Origin: Galbitalea soli | GTDB lineage: Bacteria; Actinomycetota; Actinomycetes; Actinomycetales; Microbacteriaceae | Length of the DNA stretch: 64,000 nt | NCBI RefSeq assembly: GCF_010686725.1 | Contig: NZ_JAAGWZ010000001.1 | Location: forward strand, 124,001-188,000 | Reading direction: 5' to 3' | Shown here: positions 48,271 to 58,860 of the stretch, in pieces | Layout of the letters: each line of letters begins with the position of its first letter | Numbering within the stretch: the stretch's first letter is position 1 | Made by a program: the position numbers and the translations under genes | The notes under the pieces: model-generated | Database searches by the model: none | What the model saw: the letters and a program-made list of their open reading frames with translations, nothing else | Told to the model about the DNA's origin: nothing

Positions 48271-48872
48271 CGACCGCGCGCACGGCCCACCTCACCCGGG
48301 AGACCAGTGAATCCCGCATCGAGCTCACGATCGACCTCGACGGCTCCGGCATCTCCGACATCTCCACCACCGTGCCGTTTTTCGACCACATGCTCACTGC
48401 GTTCGCGAAGCACTCGCTCGTCGACCTCATCGTGAAGGCGAGTGGTGACACCGACATCGACGTGCACCACACCGTCGAAGACACGGGCATCGTGCTCGGC
48501 AGGGCGATCGCGCAGGCCCTCGGCGACAAGGCGGGTATCTCCCGATTCGGCGACGCCATCGTCCCGCTCGACGATGCTCTCGCGCAGGCCGTCGTCGACG
48601 TCTCCGGCCGCCCCTACCTCGTCCACAGCGGCGAGCCGGCCGGCTTCGAATTTCACCTGATCGGCGGCCACTTCACGGGATCGATGATCCGCCACGTCTT
48701 CGAGGCGATCACCTTCGCGGCGGGGCTCACCGTTCACGTCACCGTGCTCGCGGGCCGGGACCCGCATCACATCGCGGAGGCCGAGTTCAAGGCCTTCGCG
48801 CGCGCCTTCCGCCAGGCTGTCGCGCGGGATGACCGCGTGAGCGGTGTGCCCTCCACCAAGGGTGCGCTCTGA
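48267..48872 (+). CDS. hisB: Imidazoleglycerol-phosphate dehydratase
   Basis: A 201-residue monofunctional manganese enzyme. The metal-binding motifs are [49 protein letters not shown] and [16 protein letters not shown]. No phosphatase domain is fused, as usual in actinobacteria. hisH starts two bases after the stop. Confidence 0.96.
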   Translation: MTTARTAHLTRETSESRIELTIDLDGSGISDISTTVPFFDHMLTAFAKHSLVDLIVKASGDTDIDVHHTVEDTGIVLGRAIAQALGDKAGISRFGDAIVPLDDALAQAVVDVSGRPYLVHSGEPAGFEFHLIGGHFTGSMIRHVFEAITFAAGLTVHVTVLAGRDPHHIAEAEFKAFARAFRQAVARDDRVSGVPSTKGAL

Positions 48873-48874
48873 CC

Positions 48875-49507
48875 GTGAGTGCTCCCAGTGTGGTGGTGCT
48901 CGACTACGGCTCGGGCAACGTCCACTCCGCGGTGAAGGCTCTCGAGCTCGCGGGTGCGACGGTCGAGCTCACCGCCGACCGAGGCCGCGTGGCCGCCGCC
49001 GACGGCCTCCTCGTCCCCGGGGTCGGCGCGTTCTCCGCGGTCATGCAGCAGCTGAATGCCGTGCGCGGGGGTGAGCTCATCGAGCGACGTCTCGCCGGCG
49101 GACGACCGGTGCTCGGCATCTGCGTCGGAATGCAGGTCATGTTCGAGAACGGAGTCGAGCGCGGCAACACGACGCCGGGCCTCGGTGAGTGGCCCGGTGT
49201 GGTGGACGAGCTCGATGCCCCGATCCTGCCCCACATGGGCTGGAACACGGTGGAGGTCGCCCCGGGCTCCGCGCTCTTCGATGGCATCGAGGACGAGCGC
49301 TTCTACTTCGTGCACTCCTACGCCGCCCAGCGCTGGACGCTCGACGCGATCGCGCCCTTTCCGGTGCCGCGCGTGACCTGGGCGACGCACGGGGTTCCCT
49401 TCGTCGCCGCCGTCGAGAACGGGCCGCTCGCCGCCACCCAGTTCCACCCCGAGAAGTCGGGCGAGCCCGGCATCCAGCTCCTGCGCAACTGGCTGCGCAC
49501 TCTTTAG
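48875..49507 (+). CDS. hisH: Imidazole glycerol phosphate synthase, glutaminase subunit
   Basis: A 210-residue class I amidotransferase. Nucleophile Cys83 is in [11 protein letters not shown], the oxyanion region is LVPGVGAF, and the His-Glu pair is in [16 protein letters not shown] start. Its partner cyclase hisF is not in this window; the SseB-domain gene stands where hisF might be expected. Confidence 0.95.
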   Translation: MSAPSVVVLDYGSGNVHSAVKALELAGATVELTADRGRVAAADGLLVPGVGAFSAVMQQLNAVRGGELIERRLAGGRPVLGICVGMQVMFENGVERGNTTPGLGEWPGVVDELDAPILPHMGWNTVEVAPGSALFDGIEDERFYFVHSYAAQRWTLDAIAPFPVPRVTWATHGVPFVAAVENGPLAATQFHPEKSGEPGIQLLRNWLRTL

Positions 49508-49529
49508 TCCGATCAGAAAGCACACCACG

Positions 49530-50273
49530 ATGACCGACACCCCGCCCCGCCTCATCCTGTTGCCCGCCGTCGATGTGGCCGACGGGCAGGCGGTCCGGCT
49601 CACCCAGGGGGAGGCCGGCAGCGAGACCAGCTATGGCGACCCGCTGAGCGCGGCGACCGAGTGGATCGAGAACGGCGCGGAGTGGATCCACCTCGTCGAC
49701 CTCGATGCCGCGTTCGGTCGTGGCAACAACTACGAGCTCATCGCCGGGGTGGTGCGCAGCGCACCCGCCTCGGTCGACATCGAACTGTCCGGCGGGATCC
49801 GCGACGACGCCTCGCTGGCGGCCGCCCTCGCGACCGGTGCTCGGCGCATCAACCTCGGGACGGCGGCGCTGGAGAACCCGGAGTGGGCTGCGCAGGTCAT
49901 CCGGCGCTTCGGCGATGCGATCGCCGTGGGCCTGGACGTGCGCGGAACGACCCTCGCGGCGCGCGGCTGGACCCAGGAGGGCGGCGATCTGTGGGAGGTG
50001 CTCGAGCGGCTCGAAGCCGCCGGGTGCGCGCGCTACGTGGTGACCGACGTGACCAAGGACGGCACCCTGCGCGGGCCGAACCTCGACCTCCTCCGGCAGG
50101 TGACCGAGCGCACCGACAAGCCGGTCGTCGCTTCCGGCGGAATCTCCAACCTGGATGACCTCCGCGACCTTCGCGCCCTGGTGCCGTCGGGCGTCGAGGG
50201 CGCGATCGTGGGCAAGGCGCTGTATGCGGGCGCGTTCACGCTCACCGAGGCCCTCGCGGTCGCGGGCGACTGA
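49530..50273 (+). CDS. priA: Phosphoribosyl isomerase (HisA/PriA)
   Basis: A 247-residue barrel isomerase. [16 protein letters not shown] carries the first catalytic Asp, [11 protein letters not shown] and [12 protein letters not shown] the substrate phosphate sites, and [16 protein letters not shown] the second catalytic Asp. Actinobacterial members (PriA) act in both histidine and tryptophan synthesis (HisA and TrpF reactions); whether this one is bifunctional depends on the absence of trpF elsewhere in the genome. Confidence 0.92.
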   Translation: MTDTPPRLILLPAVDVADGQAVRLTQGEAGSETSYGDPLSAATEWIENGAEWIHLVDLDAAFGRGNNYELIAGVVRSAPASVDIELSGGIRDDASLAAALATGARRINLGTAALENPEWAAQVIRRFGDAIAVGLDVRGTTLAARGWTQEGGDLWEVLERLEAAGCARYVVTDVTKDGTLRGPNLDLLRQVTERTDKPVVASGGISNLDDLRDLRALVPSGVEGAIVGKALYAGAFTLTEALAVAGD

Positions 50274-50288
50274 GCCGGATCGACCGAG

Positions 50289-51053
50289 GTGTCGGCGGTG
50301 AGCGGAGCCGACTCGGCGGGAGTGCCGTGGGCGGGGAGATCGTTCGACCACGCGCCGCCCTCGACCGACGACGGTTCCGCCCCCGCGGAGCTGCTCCGAG
50401 TGCTGGACCGATTCCGCGCCGGTGAGGTCGATCAGGCCGCCGTGGTCGCCGTCATTCGAACCGTTCGACTGCTGATTCCGCTCGTCGCGGTGCTCGGCGA
50501 GGCGGGGGAGAACGCGCAGGGGCGGCGTGTCGACAAGAGCCAGGAGCTCTCCATCGTCACGGTCGCGGCGCCCGATGGGCGTGCGGCGCTCCCCGTCTTC
50601 TCCTCGGTCGCCGCGATGACCGCGTGGAATCCCCGGGCACGGCCGGTTCCCGCCGCCGGGACCCGCGTCGCGCTGGCCGCGGCGAGCGAGGGCACCGAGC
50701 TGGTCATCCTCGACCCCACCTCGCCCGGCGAGTTCGCGGTGCGGCGCCCGGCCCTGTGGGCCATCGCGCAGGAGCGCGACTGGGTGCCCGCGACCACGGA
50801 TCCCGAGGTGCTCACGGCCTTCCGCGCCAGCGTGCGGGGCGAAGTCGACGTCGTGCGACTCGCCGCCACCGCCGGCGACCCGGATGCCCGCCTCGCGGCG
50901 CCCGAACTGATCGTGCAGCTCGCGCTCCGGCCCGGCCTCGACCGCGCGTCGCTCGACGCGCTGCTGGGTCGCGTGCAGGAGCGCTGGGCCGCGGACGCGA
51001 TCATCGCGGAGCGCGTGGACTCGGTGGCACTACGGCTCGCGAGCGTGGACTGA
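50289..51053 (+). CDS. SseB-domain protein
   Basis: A 254-residue soluble protein with an SseB-like N-terminal domain (about 50-160): [38 protein letters not shown] and [15 protein letters not shown]. Function unknown; in many actinobacteria it follows the hisH-priA pair. GTG start with a weak ribosome site, 15 bases after priA; a second GTG at 50298 is possible. Confidence 0.8.
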   Translation: MSAVSGADSAGVPWAGRSFDHAPPSTDDGSAPAELLRVLDRFRAGEVDQAAVVAVIRTVRLLIPLVAVLGEAGENAQGRRVDKSQELSIVTVAAPDGRAALPVFSSVAAMTAWNPRARPVPAAGTRVALAAASEGTELVILDPTSPGEFAVRRPALWAIAQERDWVPATTDPEVLTAFRASVRGEVDVVRLAATAGDPDARLAAPELIVQLALRPGLDRASLDALLGRVQERWAADAIIAERVDSVALRLASVD

Positions 51054-51064
51054 GCTGGGCTCCG

Positions 51065-51083
51065 CCGCGATGATCTGTCGCGG
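51065..51083. terminator. Possible terminator between SseB and DUF1844 genes
   Basis: CCGCGA-TGATCTG-TCGCGG is a perfect 6-bp hairpin in the 67-bp gap between convergent genes. Confidence 0.4.
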
Positions 51084-51120
51084 ACCGCTGCGCTGCGCCC
51101 CCCCGGGCGGGGATGCCGCT

Positions 51121-51468
51121 CTAGTTGACCGGCCCGGTCAGTTTCTCGCCCGGTCCCGCGCCCACCGCATCCGGATAGGGCGATGCCTCGCGGAAGGCGA
51201 GTTGCAGCGTGCGAAGGCCGTCGCGCAACGGGCGTGCGTGCTGGTCGCCGATCTCGGGGGCCGCGGAGGTGACGAGGCCGGCGAGCGCGGTCACGAGCTT
51301 GCGGGCCTCGTCGAGGTCGAGCTGCTGCCCCGGGTCGTCGGCGAGTCCGAGCTTCACGGCGGCCGCGCTCATGAGGTGCACGGCGACGGTGTTGATCACC
51401 TCGACGGCGGGCACATCGGCGATGTCACGCAGCTCCTCCAGCGGTTCGGAAAAGTCGGGCTCGCTCAT
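51121..51468 (-). CDS. DUF1844 family protein
   Basis: A 115-residue helical protein: [40 protein letters not shown], then a Pro/Gly-rich tail. The family is typical next to infC in actinobacteria, divergently placed as here. Function unknown. Confidence 0.85.
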   Translation of the reverse strand: MSEPDFSEPLEELRDIADVPAVEVINTVAVHLMSAAAVKLGLADDPGQQLDLDEARKLVTALAGLVTSAAPEIGDQHARPLRDGLRTLQLAFREASPYPDAVGAGPGEKLTGPVN

Positions 51469-51816
51469 CGCTTCGTTCCTCTGCTATTCTTGATCCGGCT
51501 CCGAGGGCCCTGCCCTCGGTACGAAAGTGGAGATTCTCCCACCCGTCGACCGCATCTCAAGGTTACCGGGTTGTTACACCCCGCCAGTGCTTGCGACAGT
51601 TGCAGTGCCGATGTGCGCGGGAAAGCGATGTCTGCGATTTTCAGGTGGCGCTTTTCGGCGAGTATCCGCTGCGGGTGGCGCAAGGCAGGCCGGCCTCGGC
51701 CGGTGATGGTAGCCAGGGTGTGGTGCGGTTCGCCGCACGGAATCCTCTCTTTCGCGAGCACGACCGCATCCGCGTTCGTTCCCGGCCGGTCATCACCCAC
51801 CGAAAGAGAGAAACGC
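51469..51816 (+). promoter_or_regulatory. Divergent promoter region and long structured infC leader
   Basis: 348 bp without a supported gene. Hairpins: CCGAGGGC-CCT-GCCCTCGG (51501-51519, perfect 8-bp stem); CCGGCC-TC-GGCCGG (51690-51703); GTGCGG-TTCG-CCGCAC (51723-51738), a 6-bp stem with a UUCG tetraloop followed by a pyrimidine-rich stretch. The last could be an attenuator. infC-rpmI-rplT operons in other bacteria are controlled by ribosomal protein L20 or by IF3; I cannot identify an L20 site by eye. Confidence 0.55.
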
Positions 51817-52476
51817 ATCAGCGATCCCCGTACCAATGACCGAATCCGCGTTCCGGAGGTCCGTCTTGTTGGCCCCAATGGCGAGCAGGTCGGTGTCGTC
51901 CGCATCGAAGACGCCTTGCGACTGGCCCAGGAGGCCGATCTGGATTTGGTCGAGGTAGCTCCCAATTCCAAGCCACCCGTCGCGAAGATCATGGACTTCG
52001 GAAAGTTCAAGTACGAGACGGCGCAGAAGGCGAAAGAGGCCCGGCGCAACCAGGCGAACACGATCCTCAAGGAGGTCCGTTTCCGCCTCAAGATCGACAA
52101 GCACGACTACGAGACGAAGCGCAAGCGCGCAGAGGGATTCCTCCAGGCGGGCGACAAGGTCAAGGCAATGATCCTGTTCCGTGGCCGCGAGCAGTCCCGA
52201 CCCGAGCAGGGCGTTCGTCTGCTCCAGAGATTTGCCGAGGATGTGGCGGAGTTCGGCTCCGTCGAGTCAACACCCACCATCGACGGTCGCAACATGGTCA
52301 TGGTCATCGGCCCGCTGAAGAACAAGGCGGAGGCGAAGGCCGAGGCCGAGGCACGACGGGCCGCCAACAAGCCGGCACGCACATCCGCCGCTCCCCAGAC
52401 TTCACCCGCGGAGGCAGCGCCCCAGGCGCCCGCGGCTGCAGCACCCACCAACACGAAGGACAACACAGATGCCTAA
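51817..52476 (+). CDS. infC: Translation initiation factor IF-3, ATC start codon
   Basis: A 219-residue initiation factor. The conserved N-terminus [20 protein letters not shown] is preceded by ATC AGC, with no ATG, GTG or TTG in frame close by; ATC at 51817 is therefore the likely start. Rare AUU/AUC starts are known for infC, where IF3 discriminates against its own codon as feedback. [20 protein letters not shown] lies in the C-terminal domain; the tail is Ala/Pro-rich. The stop overlaps rpmI. Confidence 0.88.
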   Translation: MSDPRTNDRIRVPEVRLVGPNGEQVGVVRIEDALRLAQEADLDLVEVAPNSKPPVAKIMDFGKFKYETAQKAKEARRNQANTILKEVRFRLKIDKHDYETKRKRAEGFLQAGDKVKAMILFRGREQSRPEQGVRLLQRFAEDVAEFGSVESTPTIDGRNMVMVIGPLKNKAEAKAEAEARRAANKPARTSAAPQTSPAEAAPQAPAAAAPTNTKDNTDA

Positions 52477-52663
52477 GCAGAAGACCCACTCGGGCGCCAA
52501 GAAGCGTTTCAAGCTGACCGGATCCGGCAAGGTCATGAAGCAGGGCGCCGGCATGCGTCACAACCTCGAGAAGAAGTCGAGCGAGCTCACTCGCCGACTG
52601 AACCGTGAGGTCGTGCTCGCCCCGCAGGACGCCAAGACCATCAAGCGCCTCCTCGGCAAGTAG
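52469..52663 (+). CDS. rpmI: 50S ribosomal protein L35
   Basis: A 64-residue basic protein: [20 protein letters not shown] at the N-terminus and KTIKRLLGK at the end are diagnostic. It starts inside the last codons of infC, so its translation is coupled. Confidence 0.97.
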   Translation: MPKQKTHSGAKKRFKLTGSGKVMKQGAGMRHNLEKKSSELTRRLNREVVLAPQDAKTIKRLLGK

Positions 52664-52694
52664 TAGACGCTCAGAGATTTAGGAAACCAGAGAA

Positions 52695-53084
52695 ATGGCA
52701 AGAGTAAAGAGGGCGGTCAACGCCGCCAAGAAGCGTCGCACCACGCTCGAGCGCGCCGAGGGCTACCGCGGCCAGCGTTCGCGCCTGTACCGCAAGGCGA
52801 AGGAGCAGGTCACCCACTCCCTCGTCTACGCGTACCGTGACCGCCGCCAGAAGAAGGGCGACTTCCGTCGCCTGTGGATTCAGCGCATCAACGCCGCGTC
52901 GCGCGCGAACGGCCTCACCTACAACCGCCTGATCCAGGGTCTGAACCTGGCCGGCATCGAGGTCGACCGCCGCATCCTGGCCGACCTCGCGGTCAACGAG
53001 CCGGCCACCTTCGCGTCGATCGTGGCGACCGCCAAGGCGGCCCTCCCGGCCGACACCTCCGCGCCCAAGGTCGACGCAGCCTAG
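52695..53084 (+). CDS. rplT: 50S ribosomal protein L20
   Basis: A 129-residue protein with the standard start [20 protein letters not shown] and [20 protein letters not shown]. Third gene of infC-rpmI-rplT. L20 is the operon's repressor in several bacteria. Followed by a strong terminator. Confidence 0.97.
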   Translation: MARVKRAVNAAKKRRTTLERAEGYRGQRSRLYRKAKEQVTHSLVYAYRDRRQKKGDFRRLWIQRINAASRANGLTYNRLIQGLNLAGIEVDRRILADLAVNEPATFASIVATAKAALPADTSAPKVDAA

Positions 53085-53102
53085 GCCTCGACACCGCGTT
53101 TC

Positions 53103-53136
53103 ACGATCGCCCCGGCAGCTCTGCCGGGGCGATCGT
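53103..53136 (+). terminator. Terminator after rplT
   Basis: ACGATCGCCCCGGCAG (53103-53118) pairs perfectly with 53121-53136: a 16-bp stem with a two-base loop, followed by CGTTGTG. It is the longest perfect stem I found. Confidence 0.85.
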
Positions 53137-53181
53137 CGTTGTGCGGGGTCGGCGCCGGAGGTTTCGTCCCCGCGCCGCCCC

Positions 53182-53193
53182 TACACTGGCCTC
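53182..53193 (+). promoter_or_regulatory. Leaderless promoter of the SpoU methyltransferase gene
   Basis: TACACT (53182-53187) ends six bases before the ATG at 53194. Confidence 0.55.
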
Positions 53194-54045
53194 ATGATCG
53201 ACAATCCGCGCTCCCCGCGCGTGCGGGGAGTTGCCAAGCTCGCCAAGCGCGACGCGCGCGCCCAGACCCGTCAGTTCCTGCTCGAGGGCCCGCAGGCCGT
53301 CTCCGAGGCGCTCGCCTTCCGCCCCGAACTGCTCGTCGAGCTGTACGGCACGCCGACCGCGCTCGATCGTCACCCCTCGATCGCCCGCGCCGCGGCGGAG
53401 GCCGGGCTCGAGGTCGAATACGTCACCGAGCAGGTGCTCGACAGCATGGCCGACACGGTCACGCCGCAGGGGATCGTGGCGGTCTGCCGGCAGTTTCCCA
53501 CGTCAGTCAAAGACCTCCTCGCGGGCTCTCCGCGCCTCATCGCCATCCTCGAAGAGGTTCGCGATCCGGGGAACGCGGGAACGATCATCCGGGCGGCCGA
53601 CGCCGCGGGCGCGGATGGCGTGATCCTCACCGGTCGCAGCGTCGATCTCTACAACCCCAAGGTGGTGCGGTCGACGACCGGCTCGCTGTTCCATCTGCCG
53701 GTCGCGATCGGTGCCGACCTCGAGTCGGTCATCGAGCGCGCGCACGGCGCGGGGCTGCAGGTGGTCGCCGCCGACATCAAGGGGGATGACCTCCTCAGCG
53801 CCCGCGCCGACGGCCTCCTCGCCCGCCCCACCGCCTGGCTCTTCGGCAACGAGGCGCGCGGACTCACCGACGAGAACTACGCCCTGGCCGACCGCGCCCT
53901 CGCCGTGCCCATCTACGGAAGAGCGGAGTCGATGAACCTCTCGACCGCGGCCTCGGTCTGCCTGTACGAGAGCGCCTTCGCGCAGCACGAGGGGGGCGCC
54001 GCGCGCGGTGGGGGAGACGTCGCGCAGCCGGAGGCCGCGGAGTGA
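53194..54045 (+). CDS. SpoU-family RNA 2'-O-methyltransferase
   Basis: A 283-residue SPOUT enzyme. The substrate-binding N-terminal domain (QFLLEGPQAVSEAL) precedes the knotted catalytic domain: motif 1 EEVRDPGNAGTIIRAADAAG, motif 2 WLFGNEARGL, motif 3 AVPIYGRAESMNLSTAASV. Target rRNA or tRNA site (RlmB/TrmH/TsnR group) is not determinable. It lies between rplT and pheS, a common actinobacterial position. The stop overlaps the next gene (GTGA). Confidence 0.88.
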   Translation: MIDNPRSPRVRGVAKLAKRDARAQTRQFLLEGPQAVSEALAFRPELLVELYGTPTALDRHPSIARAAAEAGLEVEYVTEQVLDSMADTVTPQGIVAVCRQFPTSVKDLLAGSPRLIAILEEVRDPGNAGTIIRAADAAGADGVILTGRSVDLYNPKVVRSTTGSLFHLPVAIGADLESVIERAHGAGLQVVAADIKGDDLLSARADGLLARPTAWLFGNEARGLTDENYALADRALAVPIYGRAESMNLSTAASVCLYESAFAQHEGGAARGGGDVAQPEAAE

Positions 54046-55070
54046 GCGACCTCACCGCTGCCGAGTCGCTCGCGCGCTCGATTCCCAAAATCAGCCTGCA
54101 CTGTCACTTCACCGGCTCGGTCGACGCGCGCACCGCCGTGGAGCTCGCCCGCCGCTACGGTGTGGCACTGCCCGACGATCGCGGCGCCGACACTCTCTAC
54201 GACCACCCCAGTTATGAAGACCTGGGGCGGTTCCTGGAGGTCTACGACATCGTCGGCTCGTGCATTCGCACGGTCGATGACTTCCGGCGCGTGAGCTATG
54301 AGGTGCTCATGGAGGCGGCCCGTCACACCGTGCTCTACCGCGAGATGTTCGTGAGTCCCGCCTCCCATGCCTTCGCCGATTACCCGACGATGCTCGAGGG
54401 GATTCTGCTCGGCGCCGCCGACGCGGAGGCGGACTCGGGCATCGTGTGCCGGATAATCCCGGCGATCCACCGCGAGCACAGCGTGGCCGAGGCCCGCGAA
54501 CTCGTCGAGCTGGTGGTCGAGCACCGTCGCGACGAGGTGATCGGCATCGGCCTCGACTACGAGGAGGCGGCGGGTCCCCCGCACCCCTTCGCCGAGGTGT
54601 TCCAGTTCGCGAAGCGCAAGGGGCTGCACCGCACCGCGCACTCGGAGTCCGGCCCGCCCGCCCACATTCCCGTGCTTCTCGACGCGCTCGGCTGCGAGCG
54701 CATCGACCACGGCTACCACGTCATTCAGGATCAGCGCATCCTCGAGCGGGTCGTCGCCGAGCGCGTGCCCTTCACCTGCACGCCGGTGAGCAGCGACATC
54801 GGGCGGTACTCGGGCAGCGGAGACGGCACGCACGAGACGATCCGCGCGATGGTCGACGCCGGGGTCGCCGTGACGATCGATTCGGATGACCCGCCCATGT
54901 TCGGCACCGACGCCACGAACGACTTCCGGGTGCTGCACGAGACGCTCGGCTACGGTGCCGACCAGCTGCTCCGCTTCACTCGCACCGCCCTCGAGGCCGC
55001 GTGGCTCGACGCGGGGGATCGGGCGGCGCTGGGTCGGCGGGTGGACGCACTGGCGGCACGGCTGCCCTGA
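54042..55070 (+). CDS. Adenosine/adenine deaminase-family amidohydrolase, variant active site
   Basis: A 342-residue TIM-barrel hydrolase. Zinc ligands: HxH in SLHCHFTGSV, His in the TAHSES segment, and Asp in TIDSDDPPMFGT; ERIDHGYHVIQD supplies the catalytic His. In classical adenosine deaminase the third motif is HAGE with the catalytic Glu three residues after His; here it is HSES with Glu two residues after. SDDPPMFGT is closer to adenine or aminofutalosine deaminase-type members. So the substrate may not be adenosine. Confidence 0.8.
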   Translation: MSDLTAAESLARSIPKISLHCHFTGSVDARTAVELARRYGVALPDDRGADTLYDHPSYEDLGRFLEVYDIVGSCIRTVDDFRRVSYEVLMEAARHTVLYREMFVSPASHAFADYPTMLEGILLGAADAEADSGIVCRIIPAIHREHSVAEARELVELVVEHRRDEVIGIGLDYEEAAGPPHPFAEVFQFAKRKGLHRTAHSESGPPAHIPVLLDALGCERIDHGYHVIQDQRILERVVAERVPFTCTPVSSDIGRYSGSGDGTHETIRAMVDAGVAVTIDSDDPPMFGTDATNDFRVLHETLGYGADQLLRFTRTALEAAWLDAGDRAALGRRVDALAARLP

Positions 55071-55080
55071 GGCGCTCGAC

Positions 55081-56132
<1,052 letters not shown>

Positions 56133-56133
<1 letters not shown>

Positions 56134-58625
56134 TGCGCGTCCCGATCAGTTGGTTGCGCGAGTACGTCGACCTGCCCGAGGCGGCGACGCCGGAGGACAT
56201 CCTCGCGTCGCTCGTCGCCGTGGGCTTCGAGGAGGAGGACGTGCACCGCTTCGGTGTCACGGGTCCGGTCGTCGTCGGCCAGGTGCTCGCCTTCACTCCC
56301 GAGCCGCAGTCCAATGGCAAGACCATCAACTGGTGCCAGGTAGATGTGGGCGAGCCGGAGCCGCGAGGGATCGTCTGCGGCGCGCACAACTTCGTGGTCG
56401 GCGACAAGGTCGTGGTCAGCCTGCCCGGCGCCGTGCTGCCCGGCCCGTTCCCGATCGCCGCGCGCACGACCTACGGTCACGTCTCCGATGGCATGATCGC
56501 CTCGGCTCGCGAGCTCGGGCTCGGTGATGAGCACGACGGCATCCTCCGCCTCGCTTCGCTCGGCCTCGACCCCGCCGTCGGCACCGACGCCCTCGCCCTG
56601 CTCGGCCTCGATGACGTGGCGGTCGAGATCAATGTCACCCCCGACCGCGGCTACGCCTTCTCGCTCCGCGGTGTGGCCCGCGAGTACTCGCACTCCACCG
56701 GCGCGGCCTTCCGCGATCCCGCATTGCGGGTCCCGCCGCGCGAGGGCCGGGGCTTCGCCGTCTCGGTCGACGACGCCGCTCCGATCCGCGGGCGCGTGGG
56801 CTGCAGCGTCTTCGTCACGCGCGTCGTCCGCGGCATCGATCCGAGTCTGGCCACCCCGACCTGGATGATCTCGCGCCTCGCTCTCGCGGGCATCCGCTCC
56901 ATCTCCCTCGTCGTCGACATCACCAACTACGTGATGCTGGAGCTGGGCCAGCCGACCCACGGCTACGACCTCGACCGGCTCCGTGGCGGCATCACCGTGC
57001 GGCGCGCGCGGCCGGGAGAGACGCTGACGACTCTCGACGATCAGGTGCGCGCCCTGCACCCCGAAGACCTCCTCATCACGGACGACTCAGGTCCCATCGG
57101 CCTCGCCGGGGTCATGGGCGGGGCGTCCACCGAGATCGGTTCCTCGACCACGAACGTGCTCGTCGAGGCCGCCAACTTCGACCCCGTCTCGATCGCGCGG
57201 TCGGCGCGCCGCCACAAACTGCCGAGCGAGGCGTCGAAGCGGTTCGAGCGCGGCGTGGATCCACTGGTCGCCACGGCCGCCGCAGCGCGAGTCGTCGAAC
57301 TGCTGGTCGACCTGGGCGGGGGAGTCGCCGACGACCTCGGCTCGACCCTGATCGAGGCATCGGCCCCCGTGTCGGTGTCGTTGCGCGACGGCTTCGTCGC
57401 CGCCCTCATCGGCGTCGACTACTCCGCAGCCGAGGTCGAGGGCACCCTCGCCGAGATCGGTGCGACGGTCGAGCGGGTTCCGGGCGGCTACACCGTCACT
57501 CCGCCCAGTTGGCGGCCCGATCTGACCGACGCGGCGACCCTCGCCGAGGAGGTGGCCAGGATCGTCGGCTACGAGCGGATCCCCTCCGTGCTGCCGGTCG
57601 CCCCTCCCGGGCGGGGTCTCAGCCGCGCACAGCGTCTGCGTCGCTCGCTCTCCACCGCGCTCGCCGCGGGCGGTCTCACCGAGGTGCTCAGCTATCCCTT
57701 CCTCTCGCGGGGAACGGTGGACGCCTTCTCGCCGGCCGCCGACGCGCCGCTCCCCGCGGTGGCGCTCGCCAATCCGCTCGACGCGGCCGCACCGCTCCTG
57801 CGCCCGACCCTCCTGCCGGGTCTCGTCGAGACCGCGCGTCGCAACCTCTCGCGCGGACTCACCGATCTCGCGCTCTTCGAGGTCGGCACCGTCGTCCAGC
57901 CGGAGCCGGGCGCGCGGTACGGCTCGGCGGCCCTCCCGGCGGGTGGCGCGCACCCGGGCGACACCGCTCTCGCCGCACTGAACGCGAGCATCCCGCCCCA
58001 GCACTGGCACGTCGGGGCGCTGTTCCTCGGCGATGCCATCACCAAGCAGCCCGGCCAGCCGGCGGTGCCGAGCGGCATCGCGGATGCCCTCGCCGCCGTC
58101 TCCCAGATCGCCGCCGCCCTCGGCACGCGCATCACCGTCGATCGTGGCGAGCACTCCGCACTCCACCCCGGGCGCACCGCCCGGTTGCTCGTCGGCGAGG
58201 TCGAGGTCGGGGTCGCGGGCGAGTTGCTGCCCGCGCTCGCCCAGGAGCTCGATCTGCCACGCGTCGTCGCCGTCGTCGAGCTCGACCTCGACGCGCTCAT
58301 CGCGACCGCACCCGCCGAGGTCACGCCCCACCCGATCGTCGCGATGCCGGCGGCGACGCAGGATCTGTCGCTGATCATCCCGATCGAGACGGCGGCCGGT
58401 CAGGTGCTCGACACCGTGATCGAGGGGGCCGGCCCACTGCTCGAGCACGCCTCGCTCGTCGACGACTATCGGGGTGCGGGCGTGCATCCGGGTCACAAGT
58501 CGCTCACCTTCGCCCTGCGGTTCCGTGCACCCGATCGCACGCTCACGCAGGCCGAGGCGACGGAGGCGAAGAACGCCGCGGTCGCGCTGGCACAGCTCCG
58601 TCACGGCGCGGTGCTCAGGGAGTAG
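56133..58625 (+). CDS. pheT: Phenylalanyl-tRNA synthetase beta subunit
   Basis: An 830-residue subunit. Order: N-terminal PISWLREYVDLP, OB/tRNA-binding (EMAP-like) domain (about 40-150) with VCGAHNFVVGDKVVVSLPGA, B3/4 editing domain (about 200-390), B5 domain, the catalytic-like fold, and the C-terminal anticodon-binding FDX-ACB domain ending VHPGHKSLTFALRFRAPDRT. Length and domain set are normal. Confidence 0.96.
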
Positions 58626-58697
58626 TGCGACGCTCGGCCCGCCGCGCAACAATCCGTCGATTGGCGCACGAATGCTGCGCGGAGTAGGGTGTGAGCC

Positions 58698-58763
58698 ATG
58701 GACATCCGCGGACTGCGACAGGGCGAGCTTCGCCGCCTGGTCATCCGCGCGCGCCGATCGTAG
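58698..58763 (+). CDS. Arginine-rich leader peptide of argCJBDF
   Basis: A 21-codon frame, ATG to TAG, with seven Arg codons (positions 4, 7, 12, 13, 17, 19, 20; CGC five times, CGA twice). N-terminus MDIRGLRQGELRR, C-terminus IRARRS. It sits seven bases after a -10 hexamer, just upstream of the arginine operon, and its stop codon touches the first stem of a strong RNA structure. Arg codons are common in GC-rich frames, so the density alone is not proof; position and structure carry the call. Confidence 0.7.
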   Translation: MDIRGLRQGELRRLVIRARRS

Positions 58764-58818
58764 GCGACGCCCGCCGCTGATTCGTCAGCACACTGTTCCG
58801 GCAGTGCGGAGCGTCGCC
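58763..58818 (+). promoter_or_regulatory. Predicted three-way RNA junction after the Arg leader peptide
   Basis: Outer stem GGCGACGC (58763-58770) with GCGTCGCC (58811-58818), perfect 8 bp. Inside are two hairpins: GCTGA-TTCG-TCAGC (58776-58789, UUCG tetraloop) and CACTG-TTCCGG-CAGTG (58791-58806). A competing small hairpin, GGCGA-GCT-TCGCC (58722-58734), lies within the peptide's coding part. Confidence 0.7.
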
Positions 58819-58860
58819 GCCCACGGTCATCTCGTCCGTTCCGATCAATAAGGTAGAGCC

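Larger units (their letters stand above)
58626..58860 (+). promoter_or_regulatory. argC leader region: two promoters, leader peptide and RNA junction
   Basis: 235 bp between pheT and argC. First promoter: TAGGGT (58685-58690), seven bases before the leader-peptide ATG (58698). Second: TAAGGT (58849-58854), six bases before the argC ATG; the same bases could act as a weak ribosome site. Between them lie the leader peptide and a structured RNA. I see no clear ArgR box. Confidence 0.65.

Noticed and set aside
58626-58697. ArgR operator upstream of the arg leader
   Set aside because: No pair of AT-rich ARG-box half-sites is visible; a profile search could still find a weak one.
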